A stretch of DNA of 60,459 nt from Spirochaetota bacterium (GTDB lineage Bacteria; Spirochaetota; UBA4802; UBA5550). Within the stretch, counting starts at the first letter, position 1, and the number at the start of each line of letters is the position of its first letter. The position numbers and the translations under genes are program-made. The DNA lies in contig JALOTL010000019.1 of assembly GCA_025457915.1 (NCBI GenBank), positions 1-60,459 on the forward strand, given 5' to 3'. The notes below the pieces were generated by a model. That model did not search any database. It had not been told where the DNA came from and saw nothing but the letters and a program-made list of their open reading frames with translations. Below are positions 25,678-34,595 of the stretch, piece after piece.

Positions 25678-26763
25678 TCAGAACATGGCGCCGACGCCTG
25701 CGTTGAGGGACACGTAATCGTACTTGATCCTGTGCTTTTTATTGTCAAGTATCATGCAGTAGTATCCGCCCGCGAAGAGCTTCAGGGTCGAACCCGGGTG
25801 GAACTCCAGCGAACCGCCGCTTCTTACGGTCGCATTGATCGCGTGCTTCGTTCCCCTGTTGAAATAGTTCAGGGGCACGGGCAGCTGGAAGCCGCCGACG
25901 TTCACGGACCTGCTGAATACCGCGCCGCCGGATACCGTCGGAACGAGACTGATGGTGTCCCAGAAGGTCATGCTGATGCCGAGCGTGCCGAAGACCGGAA
26001 CGTCGAACAAGTACCCGGTCTTGTCGGTCTTGCTGTAGAACTTCACCGCCTCCATCCCGATACCGGCCACTATTGCGTCCCTGTATTCCAGCCTGAGCCC
26101 GCCGCCGTATCCGGTCTTTACCCTGTGCGCGAAGGAATTTATAGGCTCGACTATGACGAGGCCCGCGTTGATGTTTTTGCTTTTGTCCTGCCTGAATGAA
26201 AAGAAGGATTTGCCCGATCCGCTCCCCGAGTACTGCCTTGCGGCCTGGTCGTCCTTCCTTTTTTCCTTGTTGAGAACGACTTCCGTTCCGGTCATTTCCC
26301 TGGCCGCTATCTCCGCGATGGCGTTGACCGCGTACTGCACCTCGTTATCGTTTTTCGCCGCCTCGGAGTGCCCGAATTTAACCGTCCCCTTTTTAACGCT
26401 GATGATCTTCAGGGTTATGGTGTACCCGTTCAGTCTGTCGATGCTTCCCACCGCGACGTATTCAGCGGAAACGAGCTTTCCAACCTGGACCGCGCAGTCG
26501 GTGTTCGAGCACATGGTCATCTGCAGGCCCTGCTCCCTCAGGACGATGTTGATCTGTTTTCGTTCAACGATGGTGAATGCCTTCGTCTGGAAGAGGGCTA
26601 CCTCCATCTTGTTCCTTATCATTGCCTCGAACGCCTTCGTAGTATTGTTGGCGGTGAACTCGAGTATGGCTATCCTGGGATTTTTCGCCTGGGCGAAGCC
26701 CGGTTCGGCAAGGATCATCATTAAGGCTGAAAGGAAGATAAGAAGCGAAGCGGTTTTTTTCAT
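25678..26763 (-). CDS. CsgG-family protein with C-terminal beta-barrel-like domain
   Basis: A 361-residue exported protein. After the signal peptide (1-26) comes a CsgG/curli-assembly-type domain (about 28-165): RIAILEFTANN, an NKMEVALFQTKAFTIVERKQ helix-strand unit and LVSAEYVAVGSIDRL. A low-complexity linker (SGSGSGKS) leads to a C-terminal region of alternating hydrophobic strands ending in F, typical of an outer-membrane barrel. The two-part design differs from curli CsgG, which is a lipoprotein pore without a separate barrel. No curli subunit genes are nearby. GGAG lies before the ATG. Confidence 0.75.
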   Translation of the reverse strand: MKKTASLLIFLSALMMILAEPGFAQAKNPRIAILEFTANNTTKAFEAMIRNKMEVALFQTKAFTIVERKQINIVLREQGLQMTMCSNTDCAVQVGKLVSAEYVAVGSIDRLNGYTITLKIISVKKGTVKFGHSEAAKNDNEVQYAVNAIAEIAAREMTGTEVVLNKEKRKDDQAARQYSGSGSGKSFFSFRQDKSKNINAGLVIVEPINSFAHRVKTGYGGGLRLEYRDAIVAGIGMEAVKFYSKTDKTGYLFDVPVFGTLGISMTFWDTISLVPTVSGGAVFSRSVNVGGFQLPVPLNYFNRGTKHAINATVRSGGSLEFHPGSTLKLFAGGYYCMILDNKKHRIKYDYVSLNAGVGAMF

Positions 26764-27041
26764 GTCGGCATCTCCGGTCGGTATTGAATGCGGCGGGGCA
26801 TTGCGCCGCGCCTTATGCCGGTCACTATTGTCCGGAATGGGGCCGATTGCAAGAAAAAAACCACGGTGGCAGCGGGAAGCCCCTCAGTGCAAGGACGTGT
26901 TCTTCAGGTAACGCAATCCGGATCATAAAACCGCTAATAGGGGTATTTACGCGTGCATGTTCCGCTGATTTTTTTTCATATACGAAGGCAGCGGGGAAAT
27001 GCCCGGCCGGTAACATTTTTTAAGAGCGGGGGCCGTGATTT

Positions 27042-28817
27042 CTATGCGGTTTTTCTCTTCATCAGTCCCGTCGCCAGTTTATCGACCAGTACGGTGTTGT
27101 CCGAAAGTATGCTCGCGCTCCTGGCGTTCTGCTGCGTCATCTCGTTGAGGTGCATGATCGATTTGGTGATTTCCTCGATCGCCATCTTGTGCTCCTCCAT
27201 TGAAACGCGGATGATGTCGGACTTGCCCTTGATTTCACCGGCCTCGCCGTTGACGACGTCGTTTATCGACTGCTGTTTCTGAATCTGACCGAATATATCG
27301 TCTATCTTTCCGCTTATCGCCGTGACGAGCTCGATGATCGTGCCGATTGTGTCCACCGTGCTTTCGACGTTGCCCATCCCCTTCCGGATGTCGTTGTCGT
27401 TGTTCCGGATAAGGCTGTCGATGTCCTTTATGCTGTTGGCGGTCATGTCCGCAAGTTTCGATACCTCGTCCGCCACGACCGCGAATCCCCGGCCCGCCTC
27501 TCCCGCGCGCGCCGCCTCTATTGACGCGTTCAGCGACAGCAGATTGATTTTATCTGAAATGTCGTTTATTATGCCGACGATGTCCGTCATTTTACCGGAG
27601 CTCTCGGAAACGGACTTCATCGTTTCAAGCATTGAGTCCAGTATCTCCCGGCCCCTGTTCGCGGTGCTGGTTATGTCAAGGGCCATGTCGAGCAGCGACC
27701 GGATCATCCCCGCGCTCTTCGCGACGATGCTCGAAAGATCGGCCATCCTGCCGGTGAGTTTGTCCAGCAGCCCGAACTGTTCCACTGCTAGTCCCGCGAC
27801 GTTTTCCATGCTAGAGGATATCTCCTCGGAGGTGGCGCTCACCTCCTCGACGGATGCGGCCTGTTCCTTCGAGCTGTCTGACAGCGAGTCGGCGCTTTCC
27901 GACAGGTTTTTCGTCAGGTCGACGAGCTCCGTGTGGAGCAGCGCGTTCTGGTCCTCGTATGACCGGAGAGAGTCGGAAAGCTTGTTGATGTACTGGCTGA
28001 TGCTGCCGATCTCACCCTTCGTGAGCATCGGGACCGGTTCGACCCCGAGCCCGCCCTGCTCCAGGCTCTCGAGCGTGTTGACCGCGGACTTGAGCCCGAG
28101 CTTCATTCCCGCCGTGGATTCATACACCAGTATGAAAAGCGTCGCCAAGGACAGCCCCACGACGAACAGCATGTGGACCGTGAAGTTGGAGAAAACAATC
28201 ATCTGGAAGTTGGCGCAGAAAAAATAATAGCCCAGTATTATCAGAGGTATGATGGAAACAGAAAAAACTACCATGAGGGTACGGTAATATATGCTGAACA
28301 TCCTGTATGCGTCCCTGGGTATGTAGACGCTTTTTATTTTCGGATCGTAGTGGTATGCCGACAGCATGTTCTCGGTGGTGAAATATGAAATGACGTAGTT
28401 CACCGAAAGGGCGAGCACGAGGGCGAGCGCGATGGGCACGTTTTCCCACGGGGCTATATCGACAAGAAAAATGTAGATCAGGTAAAACCCCGCCATCCCG
28501 CAGATCCACCTCATGGAGATGATGTTGCCCTCCGTCCGCGGATAGGAAAGGAGCTTTAATTTGATGCTGTAATAATCTGGCTCGGTTTCTTCCAGCATAT
28601 TAAGAATGCGCGATAATTTCACCACCCTGGTCGCGGTGCCTATCAGCATCGCGACGGCGGAAGCGGTTGCCGCGGCTATCAGAAACGAAATCAGCTTGTC
28701 GCCGGAAATCCCCGTGCCGATTACGCCGAAATACGCCACTAGGGGCACGACGATAATGTTGGTGTAGATTTCAAGCCTCAGGGTCAGTCTGATGATGAAT
28801 TTTTTCGGCTTCAGCAT
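27042..28817 (-). CDS. methyl-accepting chemotaxis protein, six-TM without periplasmic sensor
   Basis: A 591-residue receptor. Six membrane segments fall at about 17-36, 41-63, 104-124, 126-146, 183-203 and 208-233, with only short loops, so there is no periplasmic sensory domain. A HAMP-like linker and a long signalling coiled coil follow. The hairpin tip that contacts CheA/CheW is intact ([28 protein letters not shown]). It may sense membrane state or energy rather than a soluble ligand. GAGGA precedes the ATG. No C-terminal CheR-tether pentapeptide is seen. Confidence 0.92.
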   Translation of the reverse strand: MLKPKKFIIRLTLRLEIYTNIIVVPLVAYFGVIGTGISGDKLISFLIAAATASAVAMLIGTATRVVKLSRILNMLEETEPDYYSIKLKLLSYPRTEGNIISMRWICGMAGFYLIYIFLVDIAPWENVPIALALVLALSVNYVISYFTTENMLSAYHYDPKIKSVYIPRDAYRMFSIYYRTLMVVFSVSIIPLIILGYYFFCANFQMIVFSNFTVHMLFVVGLSLATLFILVYESTAGMKLGLKSAVNTLESLEQGGLGVEPVPMLTKGEIGSISQYINKLSDSLRSYEDQNALLHTELVDLTKNLSESADSLSDSSKEQAASVEEVSATSEEISSSMENVAGLAVEQFGLLDKLTGRMADLSSIVAKSAGMIRSLLDMALDITSTANRGREILDSMLETMKSVSESSGKMTDIVGIINDISDKINLLSLNASIEAARAGEAGRGFAVVADEVSKLADMTANSIKDIDSLIRNNDNDIRKGMGNVESTVDTIGTIIELVTAISGKIDDIFGQIQKQQSINDVVNGEAGEIKGKSDIIRVSMEEHKMAIEEITKSIMHLNEMTQQNARSASILSDNTVLVDKLATGLMKRKTA

Positions 28818-28996
28818 TGCAGTCCTCGCGATGATTTAATGATTTGCCGCCTTGTAGCAAAGGCCTGAAAGAACGGTAAATTTTTCGCCGCATGCGGGCG
28901 GATAGCGCTCCTCAGGACGCGGACACGGCAACCGCAAAAAGTTTTTTACCCTGCCGATTCTGCGTTGTGCGGTTGATCGGTATGTTATTGACAAAA

Positions 28997-29025
28997 AGTA
29001 AAGACCGGTTGCAATAAAAAGTCAA
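28997..29025 (-). promoter_or_regulatory. possible promoter of the chemotaxis receptor gene
   Basis: On the minus strand TTGACT (29025-29020) and TTTACT (29002-28997) are 17 bases apart and read toward the receptor start at 28817, giving a leader of about 175 bases. The -35 side overlaps a six-base inverted repeat CGGTTG / CAACCG. The rest of the 290-base gap between this receptor and the LysR gene shows no gene. Confidence 0.4.
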
Positions 29026-29109
29026 CCGTTTTATCCGCCGCGGTGCTCTATATCCGGGGTATTTCCGGCTGTTGGAGGGTATGAGCCCGGTTACACGTCG
29101 GAGCGCAAT

Positions 29110-30000
29110 TTATTTCTTCAGAACTTTAATCAATTCGCGCGCCGCGTCCGGGAGGCGTCTGTTTTTGTGGTGCACTATAAAGAAGTCGCGTTTTATCGAA
29201 ACGCCAGTTATCCTTATAATTTTCATGACGCCGAGAGATATCTCGTTTTTTATCGCCAGGTTCGAGATAAAACCGACGCCGATGCCGAAGGCTACCGCTT
29301 CCTTGATGGCCTCCGATGTTGAACACTCGAACGCTATCCTGAGATCGCCCGGCAATACTCCCTTGCCGGATAGCTTTTTTTCATATGCCGATCTCGTACC
29401 GGACCCGTTTTCCCTCACGACAAGTGGCATGGATTTCAGCTCTCCCGGCGTTATTGAATCCGGCATCGAGGGCAGGCCGACCAGAACGATTTCATCGCTC
29501 AAACAGCGGTGAAATTCCAGAGACGGGTGACGCGTCGATCTGCCCACTATGCCTATGTCCGCCCTGCCTTCTTTGATCAGCTCGATCGACTCCCGGCTGT
29601 TGTTGATGATCGTGCGGAAGGAATATTCCGGATATGACAATCGGATGGCGGCCACTGCTCCCGGGAGGATGTAGGCGGAGGGGATTGTGCTTGCGGCGAC
29701 AATTGTCGGCGCGTTGAATCCGCCTGATCCTATCTCGCCCCTGAGGCGTTCCAGGCGGGAGAACGTGTCATCGCAGAATGATAGAAATGCCGTCCCTTGT
29801 TCGGTAAGGGCGAAGCTTTTACTGTTCCTCTGGATGAGCTGGACGCCCAGCGAGGCTTCCAGCTGGAGGATGTGATGGCTTATCGTAGCCTGGCCCAGTC
29901 CGAGTTTTCTGGAGGCGCGCGTGATGCTGGCCTCCCTTACCGCCTCGATGAAAGAACGGAGCTGCCTGAGGTCGAAATTGAGTTCGGATTTTTTTTTCAC
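29110..30000 (-). CDS. LysR-family transcriptional regulator
   Basis: A LysR regulator with an N-terminal winged helix-turn-helix (FIEAVREASITRASRKLGLGQATISHHILQLEASLG) and a periplasmic-binding-type effector domain. I place the start at GTG 30000, giving 296 residues, because GGGGA lies seven bases upstream and a small ORF occupies the DNA just before it. The alternative ATG at 30066 (318 residues) also has a GGAAG site but falls inside the small ORF. The neighbourhood with YedF suggests a role in sulfur or selenium metabolism, as for CysB-type relatives, but the target is unknown. Confidence 0.85.
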   Translation of the reverse strand: MKKKSELNFDLRQLRSFIEAVREASITRASRKLGLGQATISHHILQLEASLGVQLIQRNSKSFALTEQGTAFLSFCDDTFSRLERLRGEIGSGGFNAPTIVAASTIPSAYILPGAVAAIRLSYPEYSFRTIINNSRESIELIKEGRADIGIVGRSTRHPSLEFHRCLSDEIVLVGLPSMPDSITPGELKSMPLVVRENGSGTRSAYEKKLSGKGVLPGDLRIAFECSTSEAIKEAVAFGIGVGFISNLAIKNEISLGVMKIIRITGVSIKRDFFIVHHKNRRLPDAARELIKVLKK

Positions 30001-30019
30001 TTCATTATCCCCGCGGCCG

Positions 30020-30121
30020 TTATTTGCCGACGTAAAGTCCGAAGTTGCTTGAAAATCGCGTGTCATAATACTTCCGGGACCGGCCCAGCCCGGCCCACAT
30101 TTTACGGTAATCTTCAGCCAT
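30020..30121 (-). CDS. 33-codon small ORF between yedF and lysR
   Basis: An ATG at 30121 with a strong AAGGAG ribosome site (30129-30134, seven-base spacing) opens a 33-codon frame ending at 30020. It begins MAEDYRKMWAGLG and then diverges into RSRKYYDTRFSSN. From memory, the first dozen residues resemble the N-terminus of 2-hydroxyacyl-CoA dehydratase-type (double-cubane) proteins that sometimes neighbour yedF, so it may be the decayed start of such a gene. It could equally be a leader peptide that couples translation into lysR. Confidence 0.45.
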   Translation of the reverse strand: MAEDYRKMWAGLGRSRKYYDTRFSSNFGLYVGK

Positions 30122-30181
30122 GTTTGTACTCCTTGATGTATGATTTTAATTTATAAAATAAAGTCCGGTAAAAAGGATCGC

Positions 30182-30778
30182 TCAAAGCTTCACCAGATGT
30201 GACGCCCTGAAAAGCGATTCCGCTATTGCGTACATGTTGCCGATTTTTCCCGCGAGGAGTTTGTCTTTAAGATTGAAATACTGAAGGCATGTGCCGCAGC
30301 TTGTTATCTCCATGCCGGATTTTTCAAGGTTCCGCAGCGTCTCGATCACCGGCGAGCCTTCGGTTGTGAGGAAAACGCCGGAATTGGCGAAGATGATTGA
30401 ATCCGGCCGCGGGGTGATTTCGCCCAGTACGTTCACGAAGGCCTGCATGAGGGTGCCGCCGAGCTCTTCGCTCCCCTCCCCGAATTTATTCGATGTGATG
30501 AAAAGGACGGACCTCCCGCCGCAAATCACTGGAGGAGAGACGGAGGCTTCAGTTTTCGCTGCGTATTCATCCAGGCGAAGAACGAGAGTGTAATCTTCGC
30601 CATGGTGCTCCGATTCAACACTGTATCCGTTTGATGCGGCCAAACGCGTAACATTTTCAAGGGCGGCCTTCCCGGTCACGAAGACCCTTAATTCCGGCGG
30701 CCTGTTTTCGTCGATGGCTTTTTTGGTCAGGACAACCGGCTGCGGGCAGGAAAGCCCTCGGGCATCTATCTCTTTCAT
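30182..30778 (-). CDS. yedF: YedF-type TusA/DsrE fusion protein
   Basis: A 198-residue protein: an N-terminal TusA-like domain (residues 1-70, with the sulfur-carrier motif ARGLSCPQPV) fused to a C-terminal DsrE-like domain (LFITSNKFGEGSEELGGTLMQ; SCGTCLQYF). This matches the sulfurtransferase-like family annotated as selenium-metabolism protein YedF. The cysteines in SCP and CGTC could carry sulfur or selenium. No selD or selA is in the window. AAGGAGG precedes the ATG, and a -35/-10 pair lies at 30802-30829. Confidence 0.88.
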   Translation of the reverse strand: MKEIDARGLSCPQPVVLTKKAIDENRPPELRVFVTGKAALENVTRLAASNGYSVESEHHGEDYTLVLRLDEYAAKTEASVSPPVICGGRSVLFITSNKFGEGSEELGGTLMQAFVNVLGEITPRPDSIIFANSGVFLTTEGSPVIETLRNLEKSGMEITSCGTCLQYFNLKDKLLAGKIGNMYAIAESLFRASHLVKL

Positions 30779-30801
30779 GCTGACCTCCTTGATTTTTTAT
30801 G

Positions 30802-30829
30802 AAAATAATCCAGATATCATATATGTCAA
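30802..30829 (-). promoter_or_regulatory. promoter of yedF
   Basis: Minus strand TTGACA (30829-30824), 16 bases, TATTTT (30807-30802), reading into yedF at 30778. The surrounding 70 bases are strongly AT-rich. Confidence 0.6.
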
Positions 30830-30962
30830 TTATTAATATTTTAAATATTATATATTTAATTTATTGATATATTGATCCGGATACGGATTGCTGTGACGGG
30901 CGGCAGAATGAGGTTCCCATGATTGATGAATATAAAATATTGGAAGTTTAAAATGTAATGAA

Positions 30963-30982
30963 CATCCTTTGAGTAAAGGATG
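30963..30982. repeat. perfect hairpin in yedF-MBL intergenic region
   Basis: CATCCTTT (30963-30970) pairs perfectly with AAAGGATG (30975-30982) around the loop GAGT. It lies about 20 bases upstream of a consensus plus-strand promoter. It could be an operator or the remains of a terminator; it has no T run on either side. Confidence 0.45.
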
Positions 30983-31000
30983 CGGTCGGAGGCTAATTCA

Positions 31001-31028
31001 TTGACAGATGATGGAATTCAGATATAAA
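31001..31028 (+). promoter_or_regulatory. consensus promoter upstream of a structured leader
   Basis: TTGACA (31001-31006), 16 bases, TATAAA (31023-31028). It reads toward the metallo-beta-lactamase gene, but the coding start is more than 230 bases downstream of the expected transcription start, so the transcript has a long leader containing two inverted repeats. Confidence 0.65.
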
Positions 31029-31090
31029 ATAAGGGAGCCTTTAATAATCAAATCAGGATGTTCCCCTGTGGACATATTGAATGTATAAAT

Positions 31091-31166
31091 CAGGGCGGTT
31101 ACAAAAACCAGTTTTTTTTATTTTAATACTAACAAACAAGCTGGTTTTTTCAATTCCAGCGCCCTA
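31091..31166 (+). ncRNA. nested inverted repeat with T run (terminator or structured leader)
   Basis: AGGGCG (31092-31097) pairs with CGCCCT (31160-31165), and inside it AAAAACCAG (31103-31111) pairs with CTGGTTTTT (31141-31149). The inner stem ends in six T residues, so a transcript from the promoter at 31001 could stop at about 31150 and give a short RNA of about 115 bases, or read on into the downstream gene. I do not recognise a known riboswitch class. A small RNA or attenuator is inference only. Confidence 0.4.
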
Positions 31167-31173
31167 TGGCAGG

Positions 31174-31195
31174 CACAAAAACGGTAGTTTTTGTG
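31174..31195. repeat. perfect 9-bp hairpin
   Basis: CACAAAAAC (31174-31182), loop GGTA, GTTTTTGTG (31187-31195). It follows the nested inverted repeat at 31091-31166 by eight bases and lies about 100 bases before the metallo-beta-lactamase start. The role is unknown. Confidence 0.5.
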
Positions 31196-31292
31196 ATTAC
31201 CCGTCAGATTTTTTCAGCGGTTTTATAATGAAAAATCTAATTCATAGAGGTGCCCATAATATATCGATTGTATGGATGGATCGGCAAAGCCT

Positions 31293-32138
31293 ATGAAAAT
31301 TTTCTTTCTCATTGAAAACACGGTCAGGAAGGACAGGCCCGGCCTTCGGCCCGAACATGGACTATGCATCCATGTCGAGCACGGGGGCGCGAAATACCTC
31401 GTGGACGTCGGAATGTCCGACAGGTTCCTGCATAACGCAGAAGCTTCAGGGATGGAAATCCGGGATGTCGATGCCGTTTTTCTTTCCCACGGGCACATGG
31501 ACCATGCAGGCGGCCTGCGTTTTTTCCTGGAGAAAAACAGAAAAGCGCGGGTATATCTTGCATCGACCGCCCCCGATCCGCATTATCTGGACGTTTCAGG
31601 TGCCATGAAGAACATAGGACTGGATGGCGGCCTTACCGATGATTTTCCGGGAAGGTTCGTGTTCCTGGATGGAGACTCGCTGATAGACGACGGCGTCTTC
31701 GTGATAAAGGATATTCCGGAAAGGCACCGGGTGCCGGATGGGAACAGGCTGATGCACGCAGAAAAGCACGGATCCATCGTGGCCGATGATTTCGGCCACG
31801 AAATCATGCCGGTGTTTATTGAAGGCGGCAGGGCCTTCTGCTTCGTCGGATGCTCCCATCACGGAATTCTGAACATGCTGGATGCGGCGAAGTCCGGGTT
31901 TCCGGGAAAAAAGAGGCTAATGCTGATTGGAGGCATGCACCTGGTCCACCCCGTGACGAAGGAACGCTGTGAGGACGATGATTCGGTCAGGGAAATTGCT
32001 CAACGCCTTATGGATGACGCATCGGTGGAGATGGTGATAACCGGGCACTGTACCGGGGAGGGCGCCTTCTCAGTGATGAAGGGCGTCATGGGGCCGAAAA
32101 TTGAATACGGCCGGACAGGCGACCTGTTCGAATTTTAA
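31293..32138 (+). CDS. metallo-beta-lactamase-fold hydrolase
   Basis: A 281-residue MBL-fold protein. The zinc motif is HGHMDHAGG, with further metal-site candidates in CSHHG and TGHCTG. Length and layout match the group annotated as dihydropteridine-like phosphate synthases or flavorubredoxin-like MBL proteins; the substrate cannot be told from sequence. I start at 31293 because the domain begins at once (MKIFFLIEN); an in-frame ATG at 31272 is possible, and neither has a strong ribosome site. Translation may depend on the structured leader. Confidence 0.85.
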   Translation: MKIFFLIENTVRKDRPGLRPEHGLCIHVEHGGAKYLVDVGMSDRFLHNAEASGMEIRDVDAVFLSHGHMDHAGGLRFFLEKNRKARVYLASTAPDPHYLDVSGAMKNIGLDGGLTDDFPGRFVFLDGDSLIDDGVFVIKDIPERHRVPDGNRLMHAEKHGSIVADDFGHEIMPVFIEGGRAFCFVGCSHHGILNMLDAAKSGFPGKKRLMLIGGMHLVHPVTKERCEDDDSVREIAQRLMDDASVEMVITGHCTGEGAFSVMKGVMGPKIEYGRTGDLFEF

Positions 32139-33007
32139 AACATCGGGCCGAACCGTTTCGCGAGATGGTCGCATACCGCGCCGGCGAGGAGGACCGGAGA
32201 CACAAGCCTGTTGATGCTGAAGACCTTCAGTATGGCCTCTCTAATGTTCCCGATTTCGGTCCTTGCGATCCATTGCTGTCGGAAAAAAATTCCGGAGACC
32301 GCGATCATGGATATCCAGTATGGAAATGTCATTTCCGAAACGATGCCGGCCGCCGCGAGTGACGCGGCCGCCAGGGCGTACGACGCCGAGGAAACCGCAA
32401 GGGAGCCTGCGGGGCCCAGCCTCGCGGGGATGGAGTAGAGACCCTCGCTCCTGTCGAAATCGATGTCCTGCACCGCGTAGAGAATGTCTAACCCGGCTAT
32501 CCAGAACAATATCGCCAGACCGGGGAAAACCAGGCCGAACTCGAACCTTCCGCTGACTGCCAGGTATCCGCCGATCGGCGCGGCCGCCTCCGCCAGACCC
32601 AGGTAAAAGTGCGACCCCGAGCTGAAGCGCTTGAAGAGCGAATAGGTAAAGAGCAGTGCGGCCGCGGCGAAGGAGAGGTAAAAGCAGAGCTCGTTCAGCA
32701 TGTATGATGAAAAAACCAGCAGCGCGGTGCAGACGGCCGCGATCGCCCAGACCGCCCCCCCGGACACCTCGCCCCTGGGAATGTGCCTGCCCGCGGTCCT
32801 TTCGTTTTTCGCGTCGTACTCCGCGTCGAGCACCCTGTTGAAGGACATGCCCGCGGTCCTGGCAGAGAAGAGCGCGACCGTTACCCATATCCATACGTCC
32901 CACCCGCCGCCCCCTGCAAAGAGCACTCCGAGGTATGCGAACGGGAGGGCGAAGAGCGTCTGCTCGATCATTATAAGGCCCGCGAATTTTTTAAAGGCCG
33001 TATTCAT
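32135..33007 (-). CDS. UbiA-family prenyltransferase (quinone biosynthesis)
   Basis: A 290-residue integral membrane protein with about eight helices and the two UbiA motifs: NRVLDAEYD (NxxxDxxxD) followed by NERTAGRHIPRGEVS, and DIDFDRSEGLYSIPARLG. These Asp-rich sites bind Mg-prenyl diphosphate. The enzyme attaches a polyprenyl chain to an aromatic acid. It overlaps the UbiD gene by 17 bases, and UbiA-UbiD pairs occur in ubiquinone and in futalosine-pathway menaquinone synthesis (MqnP/MqnL). In an anaerobe the menaquinone role is more likely. Confidence 0.9.
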   Translation of the reverse strand: MNTAFKKFAGLIMIEQTLFALPFAYLGVLFAGGGGWDVWIWVTVALFSARTAGMSFNRVLDAEYDAKNERTAGRHIPRGEVSGGAVWAIAAVCTALLVFSSYMLNELCFYLSFAAAALLFTYSLFKRFSSGSHFYLGLAEAAAPIGGYLAVSGRFEFGLVFPGLAILFWIAGLDILYAVQDIDFDRSEGLYSIPARLGPAGSLAVSSASYALAAASLAAAGIVSEMTFPYWISMIAVSGIFFRQQWIARTEIGNIREAILKVFSINRLVSPVLLAGAVCDHLAKRFGPMF

Positions 33008-34445
33008 CCCATCTCCTCTTCACCGCCTCGATCACGTCATCGCTCATCTTTATTTCATCCGGCCATTCCCTTCCCATGCCCTCCTCCCGCGTCTTTCTCG
33101 TGGCGTCCATGCCTAGCTTGCCGCCGTAGTTGGCGAAGGAAGCCGAATGGTCGAGCGCGTCCAGCGGCCCCCTGGAAAAGACCAGGTCCCTGGATGGGTC
33201 GACGTTGTTCAGGAGCTTCCAGAGGACTGTGCCGTAGTCGGCGAGATCGATGTCGGCGTCGAAAACGGCGATGTACTTGGTCGAGGACATCTGTCCCATG
33301 CCCCAGAGGGCGTTGATCACCTTTTTCGCCTGGCCGGAATATTTTTTATCGATCGAAACGAGCGCGCAGTTGTGGAACACGCCCTCCATCGGCAGGTTGA
33401 TGTCCTTCACCTCCGGCACTATGAGCTTTATGAAAGGCAGGAATATCCTCTCCGTCGCCTTCGCCATGTAGCAGTCCTCCATGGGCGGCTTCCCCACTAT
33501 GGTCGATGGGTATACCGCGTCCCTGCGAGACGTGACCCGCGTCACGCGGAAGACCGGGTAGGCGTCGGCCGGTGAATAAAAACCGGTATGGTCGCCGAAA
33601 GGCCCCTCAATCTTTTCGTCCCCCGGATCGACGTAGCCCTCTATCACGAAATCCGATTCAGCGGGCACCAGCAGGTCGGAGCCGATCGCCTTTACGACCT
33701 CGATGGGCCCGCCCTCGATGAAGCCCGCGAGGAGCAGCTCGTTTACGTCCGGCGGAAGCGGCGCGGTCGCGGAATAGGTCACCGCCGGACAGCCGCCGAG
33801 GGCCACCGCCACGTCCATCCTTTTCCCGAGTTTGCAATATTTTTCATAGTGGCGCGCACCGTCCTTGTTGTACTGCCAGTGCATCCCGGTAGATGAGCCG
33901 TCGAATTTCTGCATCCTGTACATGCCGATGTTCTGGGCGCCTGATTCGGGGTCCCTTGTTATAACGAGGGGGAGGGTGATGAAAGGGCCGCCGTCCTGCG
34001 GCCAGCACGTCTGTACGGGAAGGAGGTCGAGCGGGCCGGAGGATGATCCGGACGCTTCAACAACAACCTCCTGGCACGGCGCCGACTTCACCCGTTTCGG
34101 CGCCAGCGCGGCCATCTCCCTGAGGGTGAAGAGCATCCTTATTTTATCCATTATGCCGGAGGGCGGCTGCATCTTCAGGAGGGACGCCATCCTTTCCCCT
34201 ATCTCGTCGAAGGATCCGCAGTTGAGCGCGAGGCCCATCCTTTTATAGCTCCCGAAGGCGTTGATGAGGAGAGGGTAGTTTGAGCCCTTCACTTTTTCGA
34301 AGAGGAGCGCCGGTCCCCCGTTTTTGGAAACGATGTCTGCGATCTGTGTTATTTCAAAGCGCGGGTCGGCCTCCGCGGAGATCCTTTTCAGCTCGCCCCC
34401 GGATTCCAGCCTGGATATGAATTCATTCAGATTTTTATATGGCAT
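32991..34445 (-). CDS. UbiD-family decarboxylase (quinone biosynthesis)
   Basis: A 484-residue UbiD-type, prenylated-FMN-dependent decarboxylase. Recognisable parts are the opening LNEFISRLESGGELKRI, PALLFEKVKGSNYPLLINAFGS, the cofactor region GMYRMQKFDGSSTGMHWQ and the EGPFGDHTGFYSP and EDCYMAKATERIFLPF segments near the active site. It removes the carboxyl group after prenylation by the overlapping UbiA partner. I start at ATG 34445 (GGGTGA upstream); an in-frame GTG at 34475 is less likely. The UbiX flavin prenyltransferase it needs is not in this window. Confidence 0.9.
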   Translation of the reverse strand: MPYKNLNEFISRLESGGELKRISAEADPRFEITQIADIVSKNGGPALLFEKVKGSNYPLLINAFGSYKRMGLALNCGSFDEIGERMASLLKMQPPSGIMDKIRMLFTLREMAALAPKRVKSAPCQEVVVEASGSSSGPLDLLPVQTCWPQDGGPFITLPLVITRDPESGAQNIGMYRMQKFDGSSTGMHWQYNKDGARHYEKYCKLGKRMDVAVALGGCPAVTYSATAPLPPDVNELLLAGFIEGGPIEVVKAIGSDLLVPAESDFVIEGYVDPGDEKIEGPFGDHTGFYSPADAYPVFRVTRVTSRRDAVYPSTIVGKPPMEDCYMAKATERIFLPFIKLIVPEVKDINLPMEGVFHNCALVSIDKKYSGQAKKVINALWGMGQMSSTKYIAVFDADIDLADYGTVLWKLLNNVDPSRDLVFSRGPLDALDHSASFANYGGKLGMDATRKTREEGMGREWPDEIKMSDDVIEAVKRRWDEYGL

Positions 34446-34595
34446 TTTTTTCACCCGGAAAATAGGATCGTTCACCGCGCTTTAATTTCAAGTTTTTTTC
34501 TTTTTTGCCGTAATTATCTTGCTTGCAAAAAACGCCTTTCCGCACGATAAATGATCAGCCCGTTTTTCTCGGGTGAATTGCAAAAAGGATATGAT

